Source: GCA-016699445 sp964555055
GTDB lineage: Bacteria; UBA10199; JACPAL01; GCA-016699445
DNA length: 64,000 bases
Assembly: GCA_964555055.1 (NCBI GenBank)
Contig: CAZKQW010000013.1
Location: 5,118 to 69,117, forward strand
Direction: 5' to 3'
In this document: positions 50,216 to 58,737 of the stretch, one piece after another
How positions within the stretch are numbered: the first letter of the stretch is position 1
Layout: every line of letters starts with the position of its first letter
Notes under the pieces: model-generated
Told to the model about the DNA's origin: nothing
What the model saw: only the letters and a program-made list of their open reading frames with translations
Database searches by the model: none
Program-made: the position numbers and the translations under genes

Positions 50216-51976
50216 ATGGAGTATAAAGTAGATTTGGAAGATATCTTTTTTACGGCGTTTGATTTTTTAAATACTGGACAACTGACAGCTCTCCCCCGCT
50301 TTCAAGGCCAAACAGAAGATATGTATCGTTCGGTTGTTGATGAGGCCCTTAAATTTGCCAAAAATGAAATCGCCCCTCTCAATGAAAAAAGTGATCGCAT
50401 TGGATGTAAGGTAGTCAATGGCCGTGTCGTCATGCCGGAAGGTTTTCAGGAAGCTCTGACAGCATTTGGTCAAAATGGATTCATGTCCATTGATCTCAAT
50501 CCCCAATACAATGGCATGGGATTACCTACGACGGTTAATACTCTTGTTTCTGAATTTATCATGGGAGCTTGCGCCAGCTTTGCATTTTTTCATCTCCTGA
50601 CACGTGGGGCTTGCAATGTTATTCAAAGCTTTGGTTCTGAAGAACAAAAACAAAGATATTTAAGCCGCATGAATACGGGAGAATGGTGCGGGACGATGTG
50701 TTTAACTGAACCTCATGCCGGATCAGCTGTTGGAGACATTACCACAACGGCTAAAAAACAATCGGATGGATCGTATTTAATTAAAGGACAGAAGATTTTC
50801 ATTACTTGCGGTGATCATGCCCTCACGAGCAATATCATCCACCTCGTCCTGGCGCGTGTCGAGGGAGACGCGCCAGGCACTAAAGGTATTTCTCTTTTTA
50901 TCGTACCCGCTAAACGGGTAGGTGCGGATGGTTCTTTAGGTCAAGACAATGACGTTAGTTTGGTTTCTATTGAACATAAAATGGGCATTAAAGCTTCCCC
51001 AACCTGCTTGCTTGCGTTTGGGGAAAAAGATCAATGTCAGGGTTTTTTGATCGGGCAGCAAACCCAGGGCATGGTGTATATGTTTCAATTGATGAATGAA
51101 GCTCGCCTCGCTGTGGGCCAACAAGGTGTTGCTCTTTCTGCACCTGCCTATGAATATGCCCTAAGCTACGCGAAGGAACGCACTCAAGGGGGCAAAACAC
51201 TTATTCTTCAATATCCCGATGTACGCCGTATGCTCATGACTCAAAAAGCTTACGTTGAAGCCCTGCGTGCTCTCGTCACAGAAGCAGCTTTTATGGTGGA
51301 TATGGCCTGGCATCACAGTGATGAAAAAGTACGTCATGAATATGAAGCTCTCGCAGGATTGATGACCCCCGTGGCGAAAGCTTTTGGATCGGATATGGGT
51401 TTCCGCGTGACGGAACTGGCGATTCAGACTTATGGAGGCTATGGTTACACTCAAGATTATCCCGTAGAACAGTACATGAGAGACCTTAAAATCGCTTCTA
51501 TCTATGAAGGAACAAATGGGATTCAGGCAATGGATTTGATCGGTCGTAAATTTTTACGTGATGGTGGCAAAAATTTAATGAAATATTCTGGGCGCACTTC
51601 CCAACAACTACAAGAAGTCTCTTCACATGCTGAGCTGAAGCCCTTAGCGGACAAAATCCTCGGTGTGATGGCTAAGTTTGGCCAAGCGGCCGGTCATGTA
51701 GGCCAAAAAGCCGTAAGTGATGGAAATTTTCCCGGCTATGTCGCGACACCTTTCTTAAGAGCTTTTAGTGATATCGTCTGCGCTTCTATCCTGGTGCGTC
51801 GTGCAGCTGTAGCGTTAAAACAGCTTCCTTCAGCTCCAACAGCGGAACGCAAAAAATTCCTTCAAGGTAAGGTCGAAGTGGCACGCTTCTACGTGGAGCA
51901 GCTTCTTCCCGAAGCCGACCTTAATATAGCGCGCATCAATAGCGATGATGTTTCTGCCCTGATGGATATCTTTTAA
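50216..51976 (+). CDS. Acyl-CoA dehydrogenase with C-terminal extension (DmdC-like)
   Basis: 586 residues from ATG 50216, just after TTGGAGGAATTT; an upstream TTG (50204) is part of that site. FAD-binding MCLTEPHAGS and the catalytic Glu in IYEGTNGIQAMDL are present. The size and the C-terminal helical domain place it with the long acyl-CoA dehydrogenases that include 3-methylmercaptopropionyl-CoA dehydrogenase and FadE relatives. It oxidises an acyl-CoA to the enoyl-CoA, passing electrons to ETF. The substrate is unknown. The gene looks more AT-rich than its neighbours. Confidence 0.92.
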   Translation: MEYKVDLEDIFFTAFDFLNTGQLTALPRFQGQTEDMYRSVVDEALKFAKNEIAPLNEKSDRIGCKVVNGRVVMPEGFQEALTAFGQNGFMSIDLNPQYNGMGLPTTVNTLVSEFIMGACASFAFFHLLTRGACNVIQSFGSEEQKQRYLSRMNTGEWCGTMCLTEPHAGSAVGDITTTAKKQSDGSYLIKGQKIFITCGDHALTSNIIHLVLARVEGDAPGTKGISLFIVPAKRVGADGSLGQDNDVSLVSIEHKMGIKASPTCLLAFGEKDQCQGFLIGQQTQGMVYMFQLMNEARLAVGQQGVALSAPAYEYALSYAKERTQGGKTLILQYPDVRRMLMTQKAYVEALRALVTEAAFMVDMAWHHSDEKVRHEYEALAGLMTPVAKAFGSDMGFRVTELAIQTYGGYGYTQDYPVEQYMRDLKIASIYEGTNGIQAMDLIGRKFLRDGGKNLMKYSGRTSQQLQEVSSHAELKPLADKILGVMAKFGQAAGHVGQKAVSDGNFPGYVATPFLRAFSDIVCASILVRRAAVALKQLPSAPTAERKKFLQGKVEVARFYVEQLLPEADLNIARINSDDVSALMDIF

Positions 51977-52187
51977 TTTATATGTTTTATGGAATATCAC
52001 TTTTAGCGAGCGACTGAGAGTGTACCCCATAGGTCAAGAGAGTATAATTGATCGCTTATCTCAGCCTCTCGATATCTGTCACCTATTGAATCAAACCTCG
52101 AATCGACAACTCTTTGCACGGTCCATAAACGAGAATGATTCTCCAAGCGGAATAGAGTAAGGTAAAAATATGACTTTTTTAGGACTT

Positions 52188-52607
52188 CTAACGGGAGATG
52201 AAATCCGATAGCTCATTGCGGTCATCCAAATGACGAGGAAAATGTTTGGCGAGTTCAACACCACACATTTGAATGCCTTTGGATAAGCCAATGATAAAAT
52301 CGCCTTTTTTGAAATCATTTTGCATTGTATCGCTAAGTTGATCCCAAAATTTAGAATCAACCTTAGCATGGATACCGCTATCACCAAGAATAGCGAATTC
52401 CCTCTGATCTTCGGCTAGAAAAAATAAAATTCCGTTGCGCTCTTGCGTAGCCGTCATGCCCAGCTTTTCAAAAGCCTGCTTCGCTTCATCATAAACTGAG
52501 CTTTTAATCTTTTTCTGAAGGTGGACGCGAATTTCACCCGATGTCTGAGATTCTGCTTCACGGATGGCTTCCACAAGCCGTCTTTCATCTTCTTTGGAAA
52601 ATTTCAT
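52188..52607 (-). CDS. TPM-domain protein, soluble
   Basis: 139 residues without signal peptide or Gly tail. AIREAESQTSGEIRVHLQ, ATQERNGILFFLAEDQREFAI and GDSGIHAKV are the TPM (TLP18.3/Psb32/MOLO-1) pattern. Plant members have been linked to photosystem II repair and phosphatase activity; bacterial roles are poorly known. It is the last gene of the lemA operon, 24 bases after a larger TPM paralogue. Confidence 0.85.
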   Translation of the reverse strand: MKFSKEDERRLVEAIREAESQTSGEIRVHLQKKIKSSVYDEAKQAFEKLGMTATQERNGILFFLAEDQREFAILGDSGIHAKVDSKFWDQLSDTMQNDFKKGDFIIGLSKGIQMCGVELAKHFPRHLDDRNELSDFISR

Positions 52608-52631
52608 AGGACTATCCTTTAGGAGTACTGG

Positions 52632-53366
52632 CTACCATCGTCCTGAAGAGCCACCACCACCGAAAGAGCCACCTCCCCCTCCTCCGAAACCACCCCCAAA
52701 ACCTCCCCCACCAGATCCGCCAAAGCCTCCAAAAAAACCTCCGCCGCGCGTCCAACCCCGACGATGGTAAGTTGCTCCACCCGAAATACGGCGTACCCAG
52801 TTCAAAAAAGAATAGAGAATAAAAAGGAGAATGAAAATGGTCGTGAACGGAAAACCGGAATCAGAAGTTTTTTTTAAGTTCTCATCGTAGGAGCCGCGAG
52901 CCGCTTCCATTAGAAGACTCGCAGCATGATCGATTCCCTCATAAAATTTTCCGGCACGAAAAGCCGGTTTTAAAGCATCTTCGATGATGCGACTCGCATA
53001 GGCGTCGGGAATGACGGATTCGAGCCCATACCCTACTTCGATACGCAATAATCTATCGTTTGGAATGACTAACAAAATGATACCGTTATCTTTACCTTTT
53101 TGACCCACCTTCCATTTTTCCGCGAGGCGAATGGAAAAATCTTCGAGCGAATCTCCATCCAAAGAAGGGAAAATCGCGACAAACAACTGATTACTGGTTT
53201 CTGCTTCAAAGTTACGGAGCTTATTTACAAGTGTGGAAACTTCGGAAGAAGCCAGTATACCAGCATCATCATGGACATAATCTCGCGGAGCTCCGGGCAC
53301 GTCCAAGGCAAAAGCACTGCTAGTCGTTAGAATAAAAAGTATAACTAAAAGAAAAGCTTTTTTCAT
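52632..53366 (-). CDS. TPM-domain membrane protein with Gly-rich tail (YgcG-like)
   Basis: 244 residues from ATG 53366; the longer open frame upstream is antisense-like and lacks sense. A signal peptide (to about residue 20) is followed by the TPM domain with YVHDDAGILASSE, TSNQLFVAIFPSL, KDNGIILLVIPNDRLLRIEVG and PAFRAGKFYEGI. A membrane helix (about 170-190) and a tail almost entirely of Gly, Phe and Ser end the protein, the standard architecture of the family paired with LemA. Confidence 0.9.
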   Translation of the reverse strand: MKKAFLLVILFILTTSSAFALDVPGAPRDYVHDDAGILASSEVSTLVNKLRNFEAETSNQLFVAIFPSLDGDSLEDFSIRLAEKWKVGQKGKDNGIILLVIPNDRLLRIEVGYGLESVIPDAYASRIIEDALKPAFRAGKFYEGIDHAASLLMEAARGSYDENLKKTSDSGFPFTTIFILLFILYSFLNWVRRISGGATYHRRGWTRGGGFFGGFGGSGGGGFGGGFGGGGGGSFGGGGSSGRW

Positions 53367-53380
53367 GTTTTTCCCGACTA

Positions 53381-54142
53381 TTAAAACTTTCCAGAAGCGC
53401 CACCACCACCAAAATCGCCTCCACCTCCGGACGCTCCGCCGCCGGACCCCGAACCTCCACCCGAACGGATCTTGCCGTAAATGAGCGCAAAAGGGAATAA
53501 AAGAGCCATAAACACGATGAGTAAGCCTCCCGGGATTCTTTGAGAAAGCGGCGCTGCACGCCACTGCTCATAAAACTTTCTGAAACGGCCCGATAAGCTT
53601 TGATCCTCTAAATGAATATCAGACACTAGGACGTTTTGCAGAGCGATAAGAGCTGTGGTAAAAATCGGAAAGACCCGATTATCGGATGAAACCATCGCGA
53701 CTTCTTGTCGAGCCACAAGCTCAAGCTCTCCCTCGAAAAATCGATTCTTCAAAGCTTCGCTTACGGCAATCAGCGTTTGAAAACGCGCATCCCGCGATTG
53801 AGTCACAAAAAACAAAATATCTCCTTCCGACCGCGGAACTTCCGAACCTGGCAGGCGCCATGCTTCGAGACATTGGTCCGCCATTTCCGACGGGGCTAGG
53901 CCTTCGATCATTTGGGATTCAGGAAGAAAAGCGAACCACACATTGACGTGCGTTTGATTCCAAAAAGAAGCCAGGTGATTCCATAAATCCCTCCTCTCTT
54001 CGGACAGCAGCATCGCGACGGGATCATAAATACCATCCTGAGGTCTTTCGGGAATACGCACATCTTTTGCCATCACGTCACCTGTCCAAGATAGAGTTAA
54101 AAGCAGCCAGATGAGGAAGAAAGTGAAAAAACTTCGCCGCAC
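53381..54142 (-). CDS. Divergent TPM-like membrane protein with Gly/Ser tail
   Basis: 253 residues. A signal peptide, a domain of about 160 residues following the TPM order (GIYDPVAMLLSEE, VNVWFAFLP, GDILFFVTQSRDARFQTLIAVS), a membrane helix (about 205-225) and a GGG-rich tail ending SGKF. It is clearly an altered paralogue of the next gene, with weaker TPM motifs. It lies 14 bases after lemA and before the second TPM gene. Confidence 0.82.
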   Translation of the reverse strand: MRRSFFTFFLIWLLLTLSWTGDVMAKDVRIPERPQDGIYDPVAMLLSEERRDLWNHLASFWNQTHVNVWFAFLPESQMIEGLAPSEMADQCLEAWRLPGSEVPRSEGDILFFVTQSRDARFQTLIAVSEALKNRFFEGELELVARQEVAMVSSDNRVFPIFTTALIALQNVLVSDIHLEDQSLSGRFRKFYEQWRAAPLSQRIPGGLLIVFMALLFPFALIYGKIRSGGGSGSGGGASGGGGDFGGGGASGKF

Positions 54143-54156
54143 GGTTTATAAAGTGA

Positions 54157-54780
54157 TTAAGGTGTCGTTCGGGGTTGGGGTGAACCCGTATTGAATTGGA
54201 CTTTCGGAGCCTGTGTCGCATCTGGAGCCGCCGTAAAATAATTTTTCGTCTGAAATCCCGAAAAACCCGCGATGATGTTTCCTGGGAATATACGGATAGC
54301 CGTGTTGTATCCTTGTGCGGCTTCATTAAAGCGTCGCCGCTCTACGGCAATGCGATTTTCCGTGCCCTCTAATTGTCTTTGAAGATCTAAGAAATTCTCA
54401 TTCGCCTTCAACTCCGGATAACGCTCAGCCACGACCATTAGGCGGCTTAAGGCCGAGCTTAAAGCACCTTGGGCTTGTTGAAATCTTTCGAAGGCCTGAG
54501 GATCGTTGACGATATCTTTTAATCCTTGAGCCGATACCTGCCCTACGCTTGCGCGAGCTTGGGTCACGGCTTCCAAAGTTTCCCTCTCATGACTCGCGTA
54601 ACCTTGAACGGTTGCGACGAGGTTCGGGATTAAATCCATTCGTCTCTGATAAACATTTTCAACCTGAGACCAGCTTTGATTCACATTTTCTTGAAGTACC
54701 ACGAAATGATTCCTCGACTTCACGAACCATAATCCAATTATAGCAAAAACGACGATGATCCCGATCAAAATTTTTTTCAT
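54157..54780 (-). CDS. lemA: LemA family protein
   Basis: 207 residues from ATG 54780, preceded by AAAGGAGATCTC. One N-terminal membrane helix (about 4-22), then the helical LemA domain: NQSWSQVENVYQRRMDLIPNL (N-terminal), LSRLMVVAERYPELKANENF and the C-terminal NTAIRIFPGNIIAGFSGF. LemA proteins expose their C-terminal domain outside and pair genetically with TPM proteins. The role is unknown in most bacteria. It is followed by three TPM-type genes. Confidence 0.95.
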   Translation of the reverse strand: MKKILIGIIVVFAIIGLWFVKSRNHFVVLQENVNQSWSQVENVYQRRMDLIPNLVATVQGYASHERETLEAVTQARASVGQVSAQGLKDIVNDPQAFERFQQAQGALSSALSRLMVVAERYPELKANENFLDLQRQLEGTENRIAVERRRFNEAAQGYNTAIRIFPGNIIAGFSGFQTKNYFTAAPDATQAPKVQFNTGSPQPRTTP

Positions 54781-54790
54781 GAGATCTCCT

Positions 54791-55252
54791 TTATTTCCAA
54801 CGTCCGCGGTCCCGGTGATCTTCGCACCACATGCGCTGATCGACATCCTTACGGAAAGCGGGTTGCCCGCAAATAGGAACGGTGCAATTCATGGGCATCC
54901 GGGAATCGAAAAGCGCGGACTCGACGGTGCCCAGCTTTTCCGCGTCTTTATCATTAATCAACGGCGTTTTCTTTGCCGGCATCGGCTTAAGAATAAGCTT
55001 GGGCTCCGAAAGAGTCGGTGCCAGTGCTTTTTTAGGGACTGGAACGAAATGGCTTGGCTTTTCGGGGATGGGAGGAATCACGTAGTCATGGTAAGCCTTA
55101 TAAGATTTTGATGGCTTCGCTGAAACGACCTCAGCCACTCGTGAACTTTTTTTATGAGAGGCTGTTTTTTTCGTAACCGCTTTTTTGAGTTTTTTTTTAG
55201 GAGGCTTCCCCACTTTTCTGGACGCCACTTTCTTTGCCTTCGACTTTTTCAT
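54791..55252 (-). CDS. Lys-rich basic protein with C-terminal Cys/His motif
   Basis: 153 residues. Residues 1-55 are Lys/Ala/Ser-rich, like bacterial histone H1-like tails (KKSKAKKVASRK, KKKLKKAVTKKT). The middle is Pro-rich. The C-terminus has Cys123, Cys128, Cys143 and His146 (CTVPICGQPAF and MWCEDH), a possible zinc site. DNA or RNA binding is a guess. It ends 10 bases before the lemA start on the same strand. Confidence 0.7.
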   Translation of the reverse strand: MKKSKAKKVASRKVGKPPKKKLKKAVTKKTASHKKSSRVAEVVSAKPSKSYKAYHDYVIPPIPEKPSHFVPVPKKALAPTLSEPKLILKPMPAKKTPLINDKDAEKLGTVESALFDSRMPMNCTVPICGQPAFRKDVDQRMWCEDHRDRGRWK

Positions 55253-55292
55253 AAAATGTCCCTAGAGTGGCGAACTTTCTTGTCATTAGTCT

Positions 55293-56027
55293 ATGGGCGA
55301 CGCAACTGTAAAAAGCAGATTTTTTGAGATAGATGTTTACCGCGGCACAGCCATCATCATGATGGTTGTGTTTCACATTCTATACGATTTAAACGCACAT
55401 CAAATCACCGACTTTCCTATTTTTACGCATGCTTTTTGGAGAGTTTATCGTGAATGCATCTCGTTTCTCTTCTTGGGTTTAGTGGGATTTTGCCTTCATC
55501 AAGAACATCAAGAAGGGATCCGTTGGAAAAAATTCGCTCTCCGCACCGTAAGGGTGTCGATGGCTGCCGCCTGTGTGAGCGTGGGCACTTATATTTACGC
55601 TCCCCAAAAACCCATACTCTTCGGCATTCTCCACTTTATTGCCTCCGGCAGCTTGGCGGCACTACCTTTCCTCAATAAAAAAAGAGCCTCTTTTTTCTTC
55701 GGAGGGTTAATCTTAGCGATGGGTTACATCGGATTAATATGTGAGGGGCGCTACCGCATTCCTTATTTAGAGTGGATCGGTTTTGGGGCTTCCTCCATGC
55801 CCACACTGGAAATTTTTCCTTTCATTCCCTTTTTTGGCTATATTCTCCTTGGCATGGGCATGTCCCAAACCACAGACCTTAAATCCAACCGTTACTATTA
55901 TCTCGATATACCCCAAAATCCTCTCACCCGATTCTTAGCTTTCTGCGGGCGTCACCCTCTAACCATTTACCTAACCCATCAGCCTATTTTAGTAAGCATC
56001 ATCTCGAGAGTCGTCCAAAAAACGTAA
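55293..56027 (+). CDS. DUF1624/heparan-alpha-glucosaminide N-acetyltransferase-like membrane protein
   Basis: 244 residues with about seven membrane segments. RFFEIDVYRGTAIIMMVVFH, with the Asp-x-x-R-G motif and a His, then FGILHFIA and HPLTIYLTHQP, are typical of this acyltransferase-like family. The bacterial substrate is unknown; transmembrane acetylation of sugars is the relation by family. It is divergent from the basic protein gene with only 40 bases between. Confidence 0.85.
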   Translation: MGDATVKSRFFEIDVYRGTAIIMMVVFHILYDLNAHQITDFPIFTHAFWRVYRECISFLFLGLVGFCLHQEHQEGIRWKKFALRTVRVSMAAACVSVGTYIYAPQKPILFGILHFIASGSLAALPFLNKKRASFFFGGLILAMGYIGLICEGRYRIPYLEWIGFGASSMPTLEIFPFIPFFGYILLGMGMSQTTDLKSNRYYYLDIPQNPLTRFLAFCGRHPLTIYLTHQPILVSIISRVVQKT

Positions 56028-56105
56028 CGACTACGCAGGTGTTTTCCTTAAATATTTTCGACGTTTGCGATAAATGATTCGTGAATCCACCCTCTTCTCC
56101 GTATA

Positions 56106-57359
56106 ATGTTCCTTATGAGCCTAAAAAAACCGGCTAAGACTCTAGGACTCGTGCTTTCTGGGGGTGGGGCTCGTGGAGCTTATGAAGCAGGCGTCATTCA
56201 TTACATTCGAACCATGCTCCCTCCTAAAATCCGTGGGCGGGTCTTTGATGTCGTCTGCGGCGCTTCGGTGGGCGCCTTAAACGCGTCTTTTGTGGCGGCC
56301 ACGGCTCATGATATTAAAATGCAGGGAGAAAACGCCCTTAAGCTTTGGCAAAATGTCAGGGAAGAAGACATCTATCGACGGGACGGAAAGGCTCTATGGG
56401 ATTTCGTCAGCAAAAGCAGTCAAGGCGTCATTTCCAATCTCCTAAGGCGCGAAGGTCATGGGCGACATTTCAATGGCTTTCTGGATACAGCACCTTTCCT
56501 GCCTTTCATCAAAAAAATCATGCCGTGGGACCGTATTTCGCAAAACGTTCGTGAAGGACTCGTGCGCGCTATTTCCTTGGTGGCTACCAACGTCTTCACC
56601 GGCCGCATGGAACTCTTCATCGAAAAAGCCCCGGAAGTAGAATACACCGGGGAATACATCACTCACTTTGGAAAAATCGAACCTATCCATGCGATGGCGT
56701 CGGCGGCCATCCCCATCGTCTTTCCTTCCGTGATGGTCGATGGAATCGCTTACACGGACGGCGGGTTGAGACTTAACACGCCTATGTCTCCCGCGATTCA
56801 ACTCGGTGCGGACGCGATCCTCGTCATCGGCCTTCATTATCGAGCCCCCGCCCATGAAATCCCTTTTCATGGCGAAATCGGGAAAGCGCCACCCCTAGGA
56901 CAGATACTTGGACGTGTTATGAATTCGATTTTCCTCGATCGCATCAATTACGACATCGAACAGCTCGAACGCATTAACCGTATCATCGACTGGGCCGAGA
57001 TGCTTCATGGCAAAAGCTTCATGGATGACTTGAATGAAATGCTTGTCGAAAAGAAGATCCGGGGGGATATCGCCAACCGAGGCCTAAAGCGTATCACTGC
57101 CATCCGCATTCGGCCGTCGGAAGACATCGGGGAAATTTTCAGCGATTGTTTCCAAAAGAACAACAAGCGTCATTTCTCGGCATTCGAGAAACTACTCGTC
57201 AGGTTTTTGGATATCGATCCCACAAAAGGCATCGACTTCCTTTCCTATATTGTCTTCATGCCTGAGTATTTGCAACGCTTGTTAGATTTGGGATTCGAAG
57301 ACGCACGTAGGAATCATGACGCTCTTGTGGGGTTCTTCGAATCGGGGAATCCTACTTAG
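56106..57359 (+). CDS. Patatin-like phospholipase
   Basis: 417 residues. The oxyanion motif SGGGARGAYEAG (about 17-28), the nucleophile Ser in CGASVGALN and the Asp of the dyad in YTDGGLRLN are all present. Patatin enzymes release fatty acids from phospholipids. The C-terminal 150 residues are charged and unassigned. No signal peptide, so cytosolic or secreted by other routes. An in-frame ATG at 56115 is an alternative start. The 3' end overlaps the minus-strand receiver gene by eight bases. Confidence 0.93.
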   Translation: MFLMSLKKPAKTLGLVLSGGGARGAYEAGVIHYIRTMLPPKIRGRVFDVVCGASVGALNASFVAATAHDIKMQGENALKLWQNVREEDIYRRDGKALWDFVSKSSQGVISNLLRREGHGRHFNGFLDTAPFLPFIKKIMPWDRISQNVREGLVRAISLVATNVFTGRMELFIEKAPEVEYTGEYITHFGKIEPIHAMASAAIPIVFPSVMVDGIAYTDGGLRLNTPMSPAIQLGADAILVIGLHYRAPAHEIPFHGEIGKAPPLGQILGRVMNSIFLDRINYDIEQLERINRIIDWAEMLHGKSFMDDLNEMLVEKKIRGDIANRGLKRITAIRIRPSEDIGEIFSDCFQKNNKRHFSAFEKLLVRFLDIDPTKGIDFLSYIVFMPEYLQRLLDLGFEDARRNHDALVGFFESGNPT

Positions 57360-57741
57360 CCGCCTCATGCAAGGCGATCGCCTGTGTCAGCGTTCGACGA
57401 AACTCCTCCGTATCCCAAGGTTTCAGGAGGCATTTATAAATCGTCCCGTCTTTTAAGGCGGCATCGATTTGCCCGTCTTCATCGGGATATCCCGTTAAAA
57501 TAATCCGGACTGTTTTAGGGCAAAAGCCTTTCGCCTTCCTTAAAAATTCGACGCCGGTCATTCCCGGCATTCGTTGATCCGAGATTACGACGGTGAAGTC
57601 CTCGTAAGCGATTTCTTCCAGAGCCTTCTGCGGCGTCTCGGCTACGATGATCTCCCAATTTTGTTCACCGCGCAGCGCGCGACGGCAAGCATCCAGGAGA
57701 TTTCTTTCATCATCGACTAAAAGTAGTTTTGGTGTCCCCAT
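57352..57741 (-). CDS. Single-domain response regulator receiver
   Basis: 129 residues. LLVDDERN with the acidic pair, the phospho-acceptor Asp55 (VVISDQRMPG), Thr in ILTGYP and Lys in CLLKPW are all conserved. No output domain. It is divergent from the histidine kinase at 57850 with 108 bases between, so it may compete for or pass on phosphate from that kinase. Confidence 0.93.
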   Translation of the reverse strand: MGTPKLLLVDDERNLLDACRRALRGEQNWEIIVAETPQKALEEIAYEDFTVVISDQRMPGMTGVEFLRKAKGFCPKTVRIILTGYPDEDGQIDAALKDGTIYKCLLKPWDTEEFRRTLTQAIALHEAAK

Positions 57742-57849
57742 AGTTCGGAAATTATAACCAAAAGCACTGGGGGCTGACTAGGGATTCATGCTCAGAAATC
57801 GACTTTTATTCCTTATGTTTTCCCTTTTTTCACCGTTCTTTAAGGGTGT

Positions 57850-58737
57850 ATGGAAAATGAGACTCAAGCGGGAAAATTGACGGTCGAGAATTTCACGGCC
57901 CAAAAGATGGAAGCTATCGGCCAACTAGCGGCCGGGATCGCCCACGAGATCAATACACCGACGCAATATATCGGAGATAATACAAACTTTCTCCAAGGCG
58001 CTTTTAAGGATTTCCTCACCTTGCTGGAAGACTACAAGAAACTCGCCCAGCAAGCTCAAGAAATCACGACTCTTCAAGATACCGTGAGATCCATCCAAGA
58101 AAAGTCTAAAAAGATCGACGTCGATTACCTAGTTTCGGAAATTCCTTTGGCGATTAAGCAATCCCTCGAGGGCATCGAACGGGTTTCCGGTATCACCAAG
58201 GCCATGAAGGAATTCTCCCATCCCGGCAGCCAAGATGCCGCTCCCGCAAACCTAAATCAAAATATCCAAAGCACCGTCACTGTCTGCCGCAATGAATGGA
58301 AATACGTGGCCGACGTCGAATTGAAGTTGGATCCTCAACTCCCCGAAGTGCCGTGTTGCGTGGGCGAGATTAATCAGGTCGTCCTGAATATGATCATCAA
58401 CGCTACTCATGCTATTTCCGATAAATTCGAAAAAGGGAAAAAAGGCAAAGGCCTCATCACCATAACTACACACTTGGAGGGAGATTGGGTAGTCATTAAG
58501 ATCTCCGACAACGGTGCCGGCATTTCCGAAAAGAATAAGCAGCATATCTTCGAGCCCTTTTTCACTACCAAAGCCGTCGGAAAGGGAACGGGACAAGGCC
58601 TGATGCTCTCCTTCGCGATTGTGAAAGAAAAACATAAAGGCCAATTGAATTTTGATTCTAAAGAAGGCGAATGGACAGCCTTCACCATCCGCTTGCCCAT
58701 TGATTCTCCCTTGGTGAAAGACCCAGAAGACGTATGA
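57850..58737 (+). CDS. Cytosolic sensor histidine kinase without sensor domain
   Basis: 295 residues. The phospho-acceptor His32 is in AAGIAHEINTPTQYI, right at the N-terminus; no membrane helix or PAS/GAF domain precedes it. The HATPase part has NMIINATHAI (N box), DNGAGIS (G1) and GKGTGQGL (G2). A coiled helical insertion (about 60-110) extends the dimer helix region. It overlaps the HDOD response regulator by four bases. The input is presumably a partner protein. Confidence 0.93.
   Translation: MENETQAGKLTVENFTAQKMEAIGQLAAGIAHEINTPTQYIGDNTNFLQGAFKDFLTLLEDYKKLAQQAQEITTLQDTVRSIQEKSKKIDVDYLVSEIPLAIKQSLEGIERVSGITKAMKEFSHPGSQDAAPANLNQNIQSTVTVCRNEWKYVADVELKLDPQLPEVPCCVGEINQVVLNMIINATHAISDKFEKGKKGKGLITITTHLEGDWVVIKISDNGAGISEKNKQHIFEPFFTTKAVGKGTGQGLMLSFAIVKEKHKGQLNFDSKEGEWTAFTIRLPIDSPLVKDPEDV

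Noticed and set aside
51977..52187. Gap between the acyl-CoA dehydrogenase and the TPM gene
   Set aside because: No frame, hairpin with T-run or RNA motif was recognised.
52564..52770. Pro-rich plus-strand frame (PPPPKPP)
   Set aside because: It is the mirror image of the Gly-rich tail of the TPM gene.
53367..53564. N-terminal extension of the 52632 TPM protein (Arg/Trp-rich)
   Set aside because: It is the other-frame reading of the Gly-rich tail codons of the upstream TPM gene; the signal peptide starts at 53366.
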